DNA from: Leptospira broomii serovar Hurstbridge str. 5399
GTDB lineage: Bacteria; Spirochaetota; Leptospiria; Leptospirales; Leptospiraceae
DNA length: 64,000 nucleotides
NCBI RefSeq assembly: GCF_000243715.2
Contig: NZ_AHMO02000008.1
Location: 166,001-230,000 of the forward strand
Reading direction: 5' to 3'
Shown here: piece after piece, positions 1 to 8,903 of the stretch
How positions within the stretch are numbered: position 1 is the first letter of the stretch
How the letters are laid out: the number at the start of each line of letters is the position of its first letter
Made by a program: the position numbers and the translations under genes
Notes under the pieces: model-generated
What the model was told of the DNA's origin: nothing
Seen by the model: the letters and a program-made list of their open reading frames with translations, nothing else
The model's database searches: none

Positions 1-1552
1 TGCGAACCGTAAAATTCATGAATTGGACTTCCGAATTCGGAACATGTCCACGGTCAGTATTTAAAATATCATGATATGCAACTCTGTATTTATATTCCGC
101 AAACGGCCCAACATTAGAAAAACCGAATCCTGTTGAGACTCGACTAAGGGAATGTGAATCCTCCGGCGGGGTCGTCATTTCCTCGTTTTCATTAATCGCG
201 ATCTGTTCGTTAATTTTACTTCGAAGTAGTAGAAGCTTTCTATATCTGGATTGCTCCACTTCCGAACTCTTATCTCTCGATTTTCTATACCGGTAGGAAT
301 CCAAAAGCGTATCCAGGATCAAAGGATATCTAATTCCAATCGGTTTAACGGAATCGATTTCTCTTTCCCCGTCCAAAAGGGACCAATAAATCTCTTTCTC
401 TTCGGACGTCATTGCTATGATTTTTTGTTTCACTTTGGAGTAAAGCGAAGGACGATATTTCCGATCCAATACTAAACCTGGCACGGACAGATATATCTTT
501 ACCGTATCCGGAGGAGCTACAATCCAACTTGCTTTGTTGGAAATATCGAGATCCGGTTTCGCGGCCTCAAGCAATCCTAGCATATGGAAAGAACAATTCT
601 GAGTAAAAAAGTAATAATCGAAATAATTTCTCCCCATCTCCCATAAATGGCGTAAAAATCTCTCTCGATCATCTTTAGAAATGTTTAAACGATATTCCCA
701 TAGATCACGACTTTCCATATCATTATATTCGTTTACTTTAAGATAATATGGAAAAAGAGCGAACATTCCCGGATAACCTCCGGTCAGTCCTCGAAAGGTA
801 TAAGTGAAAGGATTTTTGTCGTCGGTGTTTGCGGCATAATTTACTCCGTAATCCAGAAGCTCCGAGTCCGCATTTTTAGCCGAATCGATTTTGAATAAAG
901 TATGACCCAATACTGAAGCGGGTGATTGCATATAAAAAGATGAAAATACCACCGTAATGCTTCCGGGATCCAATGCTTCCCGCCAATTTTGGAACCGGAC
1001 ACATTCGCGCTCCTGCAATAGCGCCGGATTAAAGGACAATTTCTGCTTCAGCCAATAATACCGTTCAGGATAAATGCATTGAGGATGCATAGTTCCTTCT
1101 TCAGTAGGCTCCGGGGCAAAAAAAGCACGGATTGTAGCCCTCATTTCTTCCGACGGGCTTACTCTTCCTTTAGGAGAAAGAAAATATAGAACGCTATCCG
1201 ATTCACTCTCCACTCCTCCCAAAAAGTTCTTGGAATATCGCTGCAGCCGATACCAATGTTTTTCCTCGTACAATTTTTTCTCATCAATCTGCTTAAGCAA
1301 ATCGCTCAAATAGGAGGATTGCACCGGATCGGTAGGGGTAAAAGTCGAGTAAAAACGATTTCGTTTCAACTCGTCCTCCGGTTTCGGAAGATTGCTAGGA
1401 GGAGTTTCCGACTCTGAAGAAGTTACGGACTCTTCTTCAATTTTTGAATTGGAATTTTCGCCCGAAAGCTCCGGCTCTTTTTTGCTTTGGCCGAAAAGGG
1501 AAAGGATGAGAAAGAAAACTATTATAAAAGTAAGACGTTTGACTTTCGTCAC
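1..1552 (-). CDS. DUF4105 (Lnb N-terminal-like) secreted protein, C-terminus beyond window
   Basis: An open frame of 517 codons runs from a GTG at 1552 off the left edge, so the C-terminus is missing. The N-terminus is a clear signal peptide (VTKVKRLTFIIVFFLILSLF). It is followed by a Glu/Ser-rich linker and a domain with the hallmarks of DUF4105: SPASVLGHTLFKI near residue 215, GGYPGMFALFPYYLKVNEY, a following RDLWEY, and NCSFHMLGLLE near residue 320. The family is found in many Gram-negatives as a periplasmic or outer-membrane-associated protein of unknown function, possibly with a papain-like fold (His and Cys in the motifs). There is no in-frame ATG nearby and no good ribosome site, because the GTG lies directly after a terminator T-tract. 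The start is therefore the weakest part of the call. Confidence 0.85.
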   Translation of the reverse strand, partial: MTKVKRLTFIIVFFLILSLFGQSKKEPELSGENSNSKIEEESVTSSESETPPSNLPKPEDELKRNRFYSTFTPTDPVQSSYLSDLLKQIDEKKLYEEKHWYRLQRYSKNFLGGVESESDSVLYFLSPKGRVSPSEEMRATIRAFFAPEPTEEGTMHPQCIYPERYYWLKQKLSFNPALLQERECVRFQNWREALDPGSITVVFSSFYMQSPASVLGHTLFKIDSAKNADSELLDYGVNYAANTDDKNPFTYTFRGLTGGYPGMFALFPYYLKVNEYNDMESRDLWEYRLNISKDDRERFLRHLWEMGRNYFDYYFFTQNCSFHMLGLLEAAKPDLDISNKASWIVAPPDTVKIYLSVPGLVLDRKYRPSLYSKVKQKIIAMTSEEKEIYWSLLDGEREIDSVKPIGIRYPLILDTLLDSYRYRKSRDKSSEVEQSRYRKLLLLRSKINEQIAINENEEMTTPPEDSHSLSRVSTGFGFSNVGPFAEYKYRVAYHDILNTDRGHVPNSEVQFMNFTVR

Positions 1553-1556
1553 AAAA

Positions 1557-1591
1557 AAATACCCTGGGGGTCTTAGCTCCCCAGGGTATTT
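1557..1591 (-). terminator. Rho-independent terminator of the minus-strand DUF3015 pair
   Basis: A 13-bp perfect stem with core ACCCTGGGG/CCCCAGGGT and a 9-nt loop is followed on the minus strand by seven T residues. It sits 28 nt after the stop codon at 1619 and directly before the GTG of the DUF4105 gene. Confidence 0.85.
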
Positions 1592-1618
1592 CTTAATTAA
1601 AAGGCTGCAAACTGATTT

Positions 1619-2113
1619 TTAAATCTTGCAGGAATTTTTGAGCTCTAAGTCACTTCCGACTTGGCTCCTCAAATTCGTCAGCACCAAGCTTGGATCTTTC
1701 AAAGATGCGGAAGTAAAGATTCTAGAATAGTTCTCCTTTGCTACTTCTTGAAAACGTTTCGAGTCTTTAGGACAACCGAAAAGAGATGCCAAGTTACTGA
1801 GTTTTTCTCCCTGCCCTTTCGCAATTTCCTGCTCTAAGCTTTCGTAATTCATATGAACAAAAATTTCTTGAGCTTTTTCGGTCTGAACGATTCCATCTTT
1901 CGTACAACCTGACGTTCCGGAACTAATTCCGAAGGTCTGATTGTATAGAGTCCCGTTGGTCGTTGTCGCAAAAATTTGCTCGATTCCATTTCCGGTAATG
2001 ATGATCGAACCCAAACCGCAGCCGGCTTGACCGTAGCCTTTCGCCGAAAGATTCGCAATTCCGAAAGAGAATGCAAAACAAGAAATAAAGGATAAAATAA
2101 TAAGTTTTCTCAT
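1619..2113 (-). CDS. DUF3015 family secreted protein (paralogue A)
   Basis: The protein has 164 aa. A Sec signal peptide ends near ANLSA and is followed by the family signature KGYGQAGCGLGS. Conserved features shared with the three neighbours are GCGLGS, a TFGISSGTSGC block, the segment KAQEIFVHMNYESLEQEIAKG, a GC pair near residue 115 and a C-terminal Cys. The spaced cysteines suggest disulfides in the periplasm or at the surface. The function of DUF3015 is unknown. It lies 19 nt after paralogue B in the same direction and ends before a strong terminator, so the two form a short operon. A GGAG lies 11 nt upstream of the ATG. Confidence 0.85.
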   Translation of the reverse strand: MRKLIILSFISCFAFSFGIANLSAKGYGQAGCGLGSIIITGNGIEQIFATTTNGTLYNQTFGISSGTSGCTKDGIVQTEKAQEIFVHMNYESLEQEIAKGQGEKLSNLASLFGCPKDSKRFQEVAKENYSRIFTSASLKDPSLVLTNLRSQVGSDLELKNSCKI

Positions 2114-2132
2114 GATCTTTTATTCTCCGAAT

Positions 2133-2633
2133 TTATAGTAAAGCGCAGCTTTTTGAGAGGCTTTCGTTTTTACGAACTTCAGATTTAACGGCTGAAAGTA
2201 GAAGTGCTGGAGTAGTATCCGAATTAATCAAAGAAGAATATTTGTCCTTCGCCATTTTACCGAATTGAGCCGAAGAAATATCCGAAGTACATCCTAATAG
2301 TTGAGCGAACGTATTTAATTTTTCACCTTTTCCTAATGCCATTTCTTGCTCGAGGCTTTCATAATTAACGGTTACGAACAACTCTTGGGCTTTCTCTTTC
2401 ATTACAATTCCGTCGGAACTGCAATTTGAAGTTCCGGAAGTAATCCCGAATGTCTGAATACCAGTCGCATTCAAAGTCGCCGCAAAGATCTGGGAAATAT
2501 CATTACTCTTAATGACCAGAGAGCCTAAGCCGCATCCTGCCATCCCATAGCCTTTCGCTTCCACTCTCGGCGATACAAATAACGCACCTGCCAAAGCAGT
2601 AACGGATAGAACTGCCAATAATCGGTTTTTCAT
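2133..2633 (-). CDS. DUF3015 family secreted protein (paralogue B)
   Basis: The protein has 166 aa from the ATG at 2633, which is preceded by AGGAGA at proper spacing. A longer frame to 2666 has no such site and would put 11 extra residues before the signal peptide. Signal peptide MKNRLLAVLSVTALAGALF, then KGYGMAGCGLGSLVI and the same TFGITSGTSNC / YESLEQEMALGKGEKLN blocks as its neighbours. It is the first gene of the minus-strand pair and faces the plus-strand pair across an AT-rich gap. Function unknown. Confidence 0.87.
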   Translation of the reverse strand: MKNRLLAVLSVTALAGALFVSPRVEAKGYGMAGCGLGSLVIKSNDISQIFAATLNATGIQTFGITSGTSNCSSDGIVMKEKAQELFVTVNYESLEQEMALGKGEKLNTFAQLLGCTSDISSAQFGKMAKDKYSSLINSDTTPALLLSAVKSEVRKNESLSKSCALL

Positions 2634-3443
2634 TCTACTGTCTCCTAAGGAAAAATAGGGCTTCACCGTATTCAGGAAAAGTCGATAGTCAATGACTTTT
2701 TTCCGCTACTTGAGAGAGAGCTCAAAGCCGTAAGATCGAGCAGTAGTGGTGAAGCGATTTTTTTGTACTGTATCCAGTTTAGGATAGCTCAAACAGGAAA
2801 TTTCTATCTTATTGCACAAAACCGGGACTATATTGGAAATAAGTTTACGACTAATCTTAATTCGAATTCATTCTAAAATCTTCCATTTAGAATATGTTTT
2901 TCATATTCTAAATGAATCGGTATAAAATGATATACTAAATCCTTTAGAGTAACCATTGATATTTATCAGTTCGCCTAACGTGATTTATTAAGGAGACGAT
3001 CGGCTTTATTTTTAAATAGAGTTTAAAAAACGTCAATCCCGCCTTTCGAAATGACGATCGTTAATAGAATTATAAAAATTGAATTTAACATAATTCGGTT
3101 CGCTCTTCGAGCCTTTCCTATAAACTCAATTCCCTTTTTCATCTTCGAAAAGATGGGTTCAGTCGGGTTTCATTTCATCTACAATCCGATATTACATGAA
3201 TAAGTTCTTGCGATTATTTTCCAAATTACCCCTCGTCGACACGTTTATACTCGAAAATAAACCTTTCTAAAAGTCGAATTTCAATCGATGGATGTTTCCC
3301 GAACGGATACCGAGCAAAAAATTTTAGATTACATCACGAACTGCTTCAAATGTTCTCGAGCAGACCGAGGTTTATTCTAGTTGACATACCCATTTCAAGA
3401 GATCACATGTTCTCTTTAATTAAAATATAGGAGAGGTTAGTTT
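2634..3443. other. AT-rich intergenic region between divergent DUF3015 pairs
   Basis: About 810 nt without a convincing gene. It must hold the promoters of both divergent pairs. It contains a perfect 13-bp inverted repeat (2884-2914), a small CATCTT/AAGATG hairpin near 3139-3154, and a TTGACA at 3381-3386 about 60 nt before the plus-strand start. The matching -10 is poor at 17-nt spacing, so I do not call a promoter. No tRNA or small ORF stands out. Confidence 0.6.
2884..2914. repeat. Perfect 13-bp inverted repeat with 5-nt T loop
   Basis: CATTTAGAATATG, loop TTTTT, CATATTCTAAATG. It lies 250 nt upstream of paralogue B and 530 nt upstream of paralogue C. It could be an operator, a relic of a terminator or an RNA hairpin. 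No T-tract follows on either strand, which argues against a simple terminator. Confidence 0.7.
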
Positions 3444-3941
3444 ATGGACAAAAGACTAATTTCGATCGGCTTAGGTGCATTCCTGCTGCTCGGATCCGGT
3501 GCAAATAGCATCTTCGCGAACGGCTATGGAAGCGCAGGATGCGGACTTGGTTCGGTTATTTTTAGCAAGAATACGACCGTTCTTCAGGTATTAGCTGCGA
3601 CGACGAACGGAACATCCGCGAACCAAACGTTCGGAATTTCCACCGGCTCGCTCAATTGCACGACGGATGGAATCGTAAAGAATGAAAAGGCTCAGGAAAT
3701 TTTCATCGCTCAAAACTTTGAATCGTTAGAGCGGGAAATGTCCAGCGGAAGTGGGGAAAAACTGAATACCCTTTCGCATCTACTCGGTTGCAGTCCGGAG
3801 AGCGCTAACCAACTCGGTTTGTTGGCAAAAACAAACTATGCAAAGCTCTTCGTAAAAGAGACTACTCCATCGACCCTTCTTTCCGCAGTAAAAGACGGTA
3901 TTCGAGAAGACGAAACTCTATCCCGTAGTTGCAAGATTTAA
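3444..3941 (+). CDS. DUF3015 family secreted protein (paralogue C)
   Basis: The protein has 165 aa. The ATG is preceded by AGGAGAGG. The signal peptide is MDKRLISIGLGAFLLLGSGANSIFA-type and the mature part begins near NGYGSAGCGLGS. It shares the TFGISTGSLNC, KAQEIFIAQNFESLEREM and SGSGEKLNTLSHLLGC blocks and the C-terminal Cys with the other three paralogues. It is first in the plus-strand pair. Function unknown. Confidence 0.87.
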   Translation: MDKRLISIGLGAFLLLGSGANSIFANGYGSAGCGLGSVIFSKNTTVLQVLAATTNGTSANQTFGISTGSLNCTTDGIVKNEKAQEIFIAQNFESLEREMSSGSGEKLNTLSHLLGCSPESANQLGLLAKTNYAKLFVKETTPSTLLSAVKDGIREDETLSRSCKI

Positions 3942-3952
3942 TGGAAAACAAC

Positions 3953-4435
3953 ATGAAGAAATTCTTATTAACATTATTAGTTGTCACTCTAGCGATTTTA
4001 CCGACTTATATCGCGGCAAAAGACGGATACGGAGCCGCAGGTTGTGGACTCGGATCGGTAGTAATCACGGAGAATAAAAAAGTCCATCAAGTAATCGCAG
4101 CTACCGTGAACGGTACTTTAGGAAATCAAACTTTCGGAATCTCCACAGGTACCTTGAATTGTAAGACGGATAGTCTTGCCCAGAAGCAGAAAGCGCAGGA
4201 AATCTTCGTTCATATGAACTACCGCTATCTGGAGCAGGAATTTGCTCAGGGAAGCGGAGAAAGAGTCGGTGCATTGGCTTCTTTGATGGGATGCCGGGAT
4301 TCTGCGGCATTCAGCAAAATCGGGAAAGAGAAGTTTGCCGTACTTTTTAACCAAGATACGCCGGACTCTTTCCTGCAGAAAATAAGACAGGAAGTCTCTT
4401 CCAATCAACAGTTGACTACTACCTGCCGACTTTGA
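3953..4435 (+). CDS. DUF3015 family secreted protein (paralogue D)
   Basis: The protein has 160 aa from ATG 3953, giving a clean signal peptide MKKFLLTLLVVTLAILPTYI. In-frame ATGs at 3941 and 3929 overlap the previous gene and lack ribosome sites. A GGAAA lies about 8 nt before 3953. The mature protein has GYGAAGCGLGSVVI, TFGISTGTLNC and YRYLEQEFAQGSGERVG, matching the other paralogues. It is co-transcribed with paralogue C (gap 11 nt, or overlap if an upstream ATG is used) and followed at once by a terminator. Confidence 0.83.
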   Translation: MKKFLLTLLVVTLAILPTYIAAKDGYGAAGCGLGSVVITENKKVHQVIAATVNGTLGNQTFGISTGTLNCKTDSLAQKQKAQEIFVHMNYRYLEQEFAQGSGERVGALASLMGCRDSAAFSKIGKEKFAVLFNQDTPDSFLQKIRQEVSSNQQLTTTCRL

Positions 4436-4440
4436 TAAAA

Positions 4441-4468
4441 AACCCCTTCCGATCTTACGGAAGGGGTT
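4441..4468 (+). terminator. Terminator of the plus-strand DUF3015 pair
   Basis: Stem AACCCCTTCCG / CGGAAGGGGTT starting 5 nt after the stop codon, followed by TTCATTCT. The 11-bp stem with a short loop is typical of a Rho-independent terminator. Confidence 0.85.
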
Positions 4469-4537
4469 TCATTCTATTCGATACGCCTGCATCAATTATC
4501 AAAAGATCGCATGGACGCACTAATTTCGTAGGGTGTG

Positions 4538-5035
4538 TCATGGATTTCCGCCACCGATTTCATTCATCCTTGACCCTTCCAAGAAATTACGAAGTGCACT
4601 CTCTGTGCTTAAACTTTTTATAAATAATCCCGGGAGCGAAAAAGGCCCCCTGTTATATAGTTCGAGCGATAGGAAAAGAACTTCCCCTTCTTTCGCATAA
4701 AATATTTTATCCATGTCCTTACATCGAAGCGAATAAAAACCGGGATTCAATCGAACTTTTATAAAATCTGAAGAATCCAAACTCCAGCTAGCGATCAGTG
4801 ACTTCTTATCGGACGTGAAGGATCCGTTGTAGCGAAATAATTCCACTCGAAAGGACCAAAGAGACAGCGCCATTTGGGTAGGACGCAAGACATAGAGTAA
4901 AGCTTGCGTGTCGGTCGTCTTTTCCAAGGACTGAAATTTGGCGGAGGTTGCGCAAGAAGCGAGTAAACCGATAAGCCAAATCGTAAACAGAGAAGCGCGT
5001 AATTTCTTCAAAAATCTTGTAGCCCCTAGTGGCAT
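4538..5035 (-). CDS. Small lipoprotein, DUF2846-like
   Basis: The protein has up to 165 aa. The hydrophobic stretch FTIWLIGLLASC is a lipobox with Cys at residue 28. The following ALLYVLRP and a segment ending in a C-R-like turn resemble DUF2846-type lipoproteins (beta-rich, function unknown), but the match is by eye only. The ATG at 5035 has no ribosome site. A TTG at 5011 with an upstream TAGGGG would give a more usual signal peptide ((M)KKLRASLFTIWLIGLLASC). It diverges from the next gene across only 36 nt. Confidence 0.6.
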   Translation of the reverse strand: MPLGATRFLKKLRASLFTIWLIGLLASCATSAKFQSLEKTTDTQALLYVLRPTQMALSLWSFRVELFRYNGSFTSDKKSLIASWSLDSSDFIKVRLNPGFYSLRCKDMDKIFYAKEGEVLFLSLELYNRGPFSLPGLFIKSLSTESALRNFLEGSRMNEIGGGNP

Positions 5036-5071
5036 TCGGGTAAAATTGACCCCACATACCGAGGATTTCTA

Positions 5072-5512
5072 ATGAAAATTGAGTTCACACCGGAGCAATT
5101 CGAGACTTTGCTTAAATCCATCGCCATTTCAAGCTGGATGATCAACGCCTTTAACGAAGGCAGCGAAGAAACGACGGCTTATTCGGAACTCGAACAATAC
5201 ATCCTGTCATTTGCAAAGGATTTTGGAAAGCAGGAATTCGTCGACTATGATGCCGCGGATAACGTCTATTATCCGACTCGAAAATTCGAGGATCAAACGG
5301 ACATCTTCGATATCATCTCCGAATACGATAACGAACTCTTTTGGGACGAGTTGATTCATAGAATGGCTCGTAGGGACTTTGCTATCGAATACGGCGAAGA
5401 CGGAATTGCAGCTATGGCGATCGAAGAAAGGATCGAGAAAGAAGCTCCGTTTATCACGAAGTACGAGGAGATCTTCGCAAATCAAGGTTTGGATAATATT
5501 GAGATTAAGTGA
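5072..5512 (+). CDS. Conserved hypothetical cytosolic protein, acidic
   Basis: The protein has 146 aa with no signal peptide or membrane segment and a strongly acidic composition, including an EEETTAY-like loop and FWDELIHRMARRDF. I do not recognise the family. Its smooth codon use and a GAGG upstream of the ATG support a real gene. It is followed after 47 nt by the RNA methyltransferase gene, so the two may be co-transcribed. Confidence 0.7.
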   Translation: MKIEFTPEQFETLLKSIAISSWMINAFNEGSEETTAYSELEQYILSFAKDFGKQEFVDYDAADNVYYPTRKFEDQTDIFDIISEYDNELFWDELIHRMARRDFAIEYGEDGIAAMAIEERIEKEAPFITKYEEIFANQGLDNIEIK

Positions 5513-5559
5513 AGCGGAGACCTTTGTGTTTTCCTTCACACCGGTAGGCGGGTAGCGTA

Positions 5560-6912
5560 ATGTCAAACATGGATAATGTCGAACCTACCGGTGTCATCAC
5601 GATAGACAGACTCGGACGGAACCTGCGAGGCTTCGGAAAACTAGGCGGAAAATCTATCGAAATCCCCTACTCTCTCGTAGGGGACGTCTATCGTGTTTTT
5701 AAATTCGGAAAACGTAAATTTTTTTATAAATGGCAGGCAGATTCTTTAGAAAAACGTGATGTAATTCCGAAATGCTCCCACTTCGGTCAATGCGGAGGTT
5801 GCTCGGGACAACATTTGGAATATGCAATACAGTTCGAATTGAAATTCGGACCGATTCGACACGCGTTGCTGGAGTGCGGAATCGAAAATTTTTCCGTTCA
5901 ACCCGCGGTCGAGCAATACCATTATAGAAACAGAATGGATTTTGCGGTCTTCCCGGATAAAATCGTGGGACTCAGGATGGCCGGGAATTTCCGAAAAATA
6001 ATTCCTTTAGATAATTGCGCGATACAATCGGATTGGGCCAACGAGGAATTCGGCCGCATAAAAATACTCTTATCCGAATTTCCCGGTATCGAATACGATA
6101 GGAAGAAGGAGATAGGATTTCTAAAATACGTTACTCTCCGTAAATCCGTGTTCACCGACGATTCCATGACTATCTTCACATTTACGGAAGATTTTAAAGA
6201 GAATTCTTTATTAGAAAAAGTTGCTGAAGCTACGAAACGGATTTCAGTCGGTAAAAATTTAGTCTTTTGCTTTAATCGAAAGAAAGGTGAAATCTCCGCA
6301 TCCGGGGAAAGCCTTGTCCTCCGAGGAAGAGACAGCTTGGTCGAAGCCGTATTGGGCCGCTCCTTCTTGATCCCGTTCGACGGTTTCTTTCAACCTAACC
6401 CTAAAGAATTTTTGCATATTCTAGATTTTGTGAAGCAAAGGCTAACTCCAAAGAAAACGCTTATCGATTTATTTTGCGGCAGCGGTTTCTTTTCGCTTTT
6501 ATTCGGTAAGGAATTTCCAAGCCTGTTAGGAATCGATGTAGTTCCGTCCTCGGTTTCGGCCGGACTATCCGTACTGCAAAACGAATTTCCCGATAAGAAA
6601 TTGGAAATGTTGTCCGTCGACTTATTCAATAAAAAAGGTTTGGAAAAATTGGAAGCGACCGGCCTTCTTCATTCCGACGCGGTGCTGATCGCAGATCCGC
6701 CAAGGAGCGGCTTATCTCCCGAACTTTGCGGCCTTCTAAACCGAAGCCGAGTCGGTCAATTTTTCTACGTTTCCTGCAATCCTGAAAAACTTCTGGCGGA
6801 TCTCCGAATTTTATCGGAATCCTACGAAATCGAAGATTTACTCGTGTGCGACCCCTTTCCGCATACTCCTCATTTGGAAGCAGTTGCGCTTTTAATTCCC
6901 AAAAATAGCTGA
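5560..6912 (+). CDS. Class I SAM-dependent RNA m5U methyltransferase (TrmA/RlmC/RlmD family)
   Basis: The protein has 450 aa, the usual length for RumA-type enzymes that methylate uridine C5 in rRNA or tRNA. A [4Fe-4S] cysteine set is visible: C-x5-C-x2-C in PKCSHFGQCGGCSGQ (about residues 71-85) plus a later Cys in LDNCAIQ. A SAM-binding motif IDLFCGSGFFSLLFG lies near residue 305. The catalytic region contains ADPPRSGL and FYVSCNPEKLLADL, in which the Cys is the expected nucleophile. An N-terminal TRAM-like stretch is short. Which uridine is modified cannot be told from the sequence. The start could also be the ATG at 5569. Confidence 0.88.
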   Translation: MSNMDNVEPTGVITIDRLGRNLRGFGKLGGKSIEIPYSLVGDVYRVFKFGKRKFFYKWQADSLEKRDVIPKCSHFGQCGGCSGQHLEYAIQFELKFGPIRHALLECGIENFSVQPAVEQYHYRNRMDFAVFPDKIVGLRMAGNFRKIIPLDNCAIQSDWANEEFGRIKILLSEFPGIEYDRKKEIGFLKYVTLRKSVFTDDSMTIFTFTEDFKENSLLEKVAEATKRISVGKNLVFCFNRKKGEISASGESLVLRGRDSLVEAVLGRSFLIPFDGFFQPNPKEFLHILDFVKQRLTPKKTLIDLFCGSGFFSLLFGKEFPSLLGIDVVPSSVSAGLSVLQNEFPDKKLEMLSVDLFNKKGLEKLEATGLLHSDAVLIADPPRSGLSPELCGLLNRSRVGQFFYVSCNPEKLLADLRILSESYEIEDLLVCDPFPHTPHLEAVALLIPKNS

Positions 6913-6973
6913 AGGATACCGCTGATTCGTTCGATACAGTACCCAAAGAGACAAATTCCCAGGGTTCCGAACG

Positions 6974-8092
6974 ATGAAATTTCGCGTCTTATATACACTC
7001 CTACTTATCTCGCTGGCAATCGGTTGTAACACCGTCGTGATTAAGCCGTGGAATCCTCCTCATCAGATGAAGTCGGTGGATAAGATCAGAGTGCTTTTAG
7101 GAAAAACCGATTCCGATCTGCTTATAAAAGCGGACGGGACCATTTCGGTATTCGATGTAAACGATCTTTTAATTAAACGCGCGTATGATATTGTTTCTAT
7201 CGATGCCCGAAAAATTAAGGCTCCGATCCGTTTCGTCTCCGATACACCCGGAATCGAATATAAAGGGAAACGATATAGAGGGGAAATTCTTCTTCAGCCT
7301 GATAGATCGGGTATTTCGCTTATTATCAACACGCTTTCCTTGGAGGAATATTTGTACGCCGTAGTTCCTTCGGAAGTCCCCGCCACTTGGCCTTCGGAAG
7401 CATTGAAGGCGCAAGCGATCTGTTCAAGAACTTATGCAGTTCGTGAAATGTTGAATAAGAAAGATCTCCCCTACGATGTGGAAGCAACAGTGAGCTCTCA
7501 AGCGTACGCGGGCTTAGATAAAGAGAATCCAAAAACTACGAAGGCAGTCCGCGAAACCGAAGGGGTGTTGGCAGTTTTCGACGAGGATCCGATCCATACT
7601 TTTTTCCATTCGAATAGCGGAGGAAAAACGGAGACTCCGGATCAAGTTTGGGGCGGCAAAAGACTTCCTTATCTGGAATCCGTTTCTTCCCGTTTCGACG
7701 ACTCAGGCGATAATTTCGTTTGGAAGGAAGTCCTCAATCACGATAAAATCGATCAAGCCTTAGCCTCGCTCGGAGTTGGCAGCGTAAATTCCGTCCAAAT
7801 TTTATCCAGAACCCCATCAGGAAGAGTGGATTTGATGGAAATAATAGGTTCCAAAGGAACAAGTCGAATCAAAGGAAAAGAATTCCGTAGCCTAATCGGC
7901 TCTTCCGTAAAATCGCTTCGCTTCGGAATCAAACGTGAGCACGATGGCTTCTTAGTTAAAGGAATGGGCTCCGGACACGGAGTGGGTTTAAGCCAATGGG
8001 GAAGTTTCGGAATGGCAAAGCAAAACTATTCCTATACCGAAATTCTTCGCCATTACTATCAAGGGATCGATTTTGCCCGAATCACAAAATAG
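6974..8092 (+). CDS. SpoIID/LytB domain lipoprotein
   Basis: The protein has 372 aa. The lipobox LLLISLAIGC puts the lipidated Cys near residue 18. The SpoIID/LytB domain shows SLEEYLYAVVPSEVPATWP, ALKAQAICSRTYAVRE, FFHSNSGGKTETPDQVW and the C-terminal GMGSGHGVGLSQWGSFGMA. SpoIID proteins are lytic transglycosylases acting on denuded glycans in peptidoglycan. In non-sporulating bacteria they probably take part in cell-wall remodelling or division. It follows the methyltransferase by 61 nt on the same strand. Confidence 0.9.
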   Translation: MKFRVLYTLLLISLAIGCNTVVIKPWNPPHQMKSVDKIRVLLGKTDSDLLIKADGTISVFDVNDLLIKRAYDIVSIDARKIKAPIRFVSDTPGIEYKGKRYRGEILLQPDRSGISLIINTLSLEEYLYAVVPSEVPATWPSEALKAQAICSRTYAVREMLNKKDLPYDVEATVSSQAYAGLDKENPKTTKAVRETEGVLAVFDEDPIHTFFHSNSGGKTETPDQVWGGKRLPYLESVSSRFDDSGDNFVWKEVLNHDKIDQALASLGVGSVNSVQILSRTPSGRVDLMEIIGSKGTSRIKGKEFRSLIGSSVKSLRFGIKREHDGFLVKGMGSGHGVGLSQWGSFGMAKQNYSYTEILRHYYQGIDFARITK

Positions 8093-8204
8093 AATCGATC
8101 GTTCATAAGATAGTCTAATATTTTGATTAGGGTTCAAACTATTTTATCTTTCGACTATTGAGTTCTTTTCCTTGCATTCGCACACCGGGAACGAAAATAG
8201 TCGT

Positions 8205-8899
<695 letters not shown>

Positions 8900-8903
<4 letters not shown>

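Noticed and set aside
3381..3409. TTGACA upstream of the plus-strand DUF3015 pair
   Set aside because: No acceptable -10 at the right distance, so no promoter is called.
8100..8140. GGTTCAAAC-like tRNA T-arm resemblance
   Set aside because: No acceptor stem or other arms; chance match.
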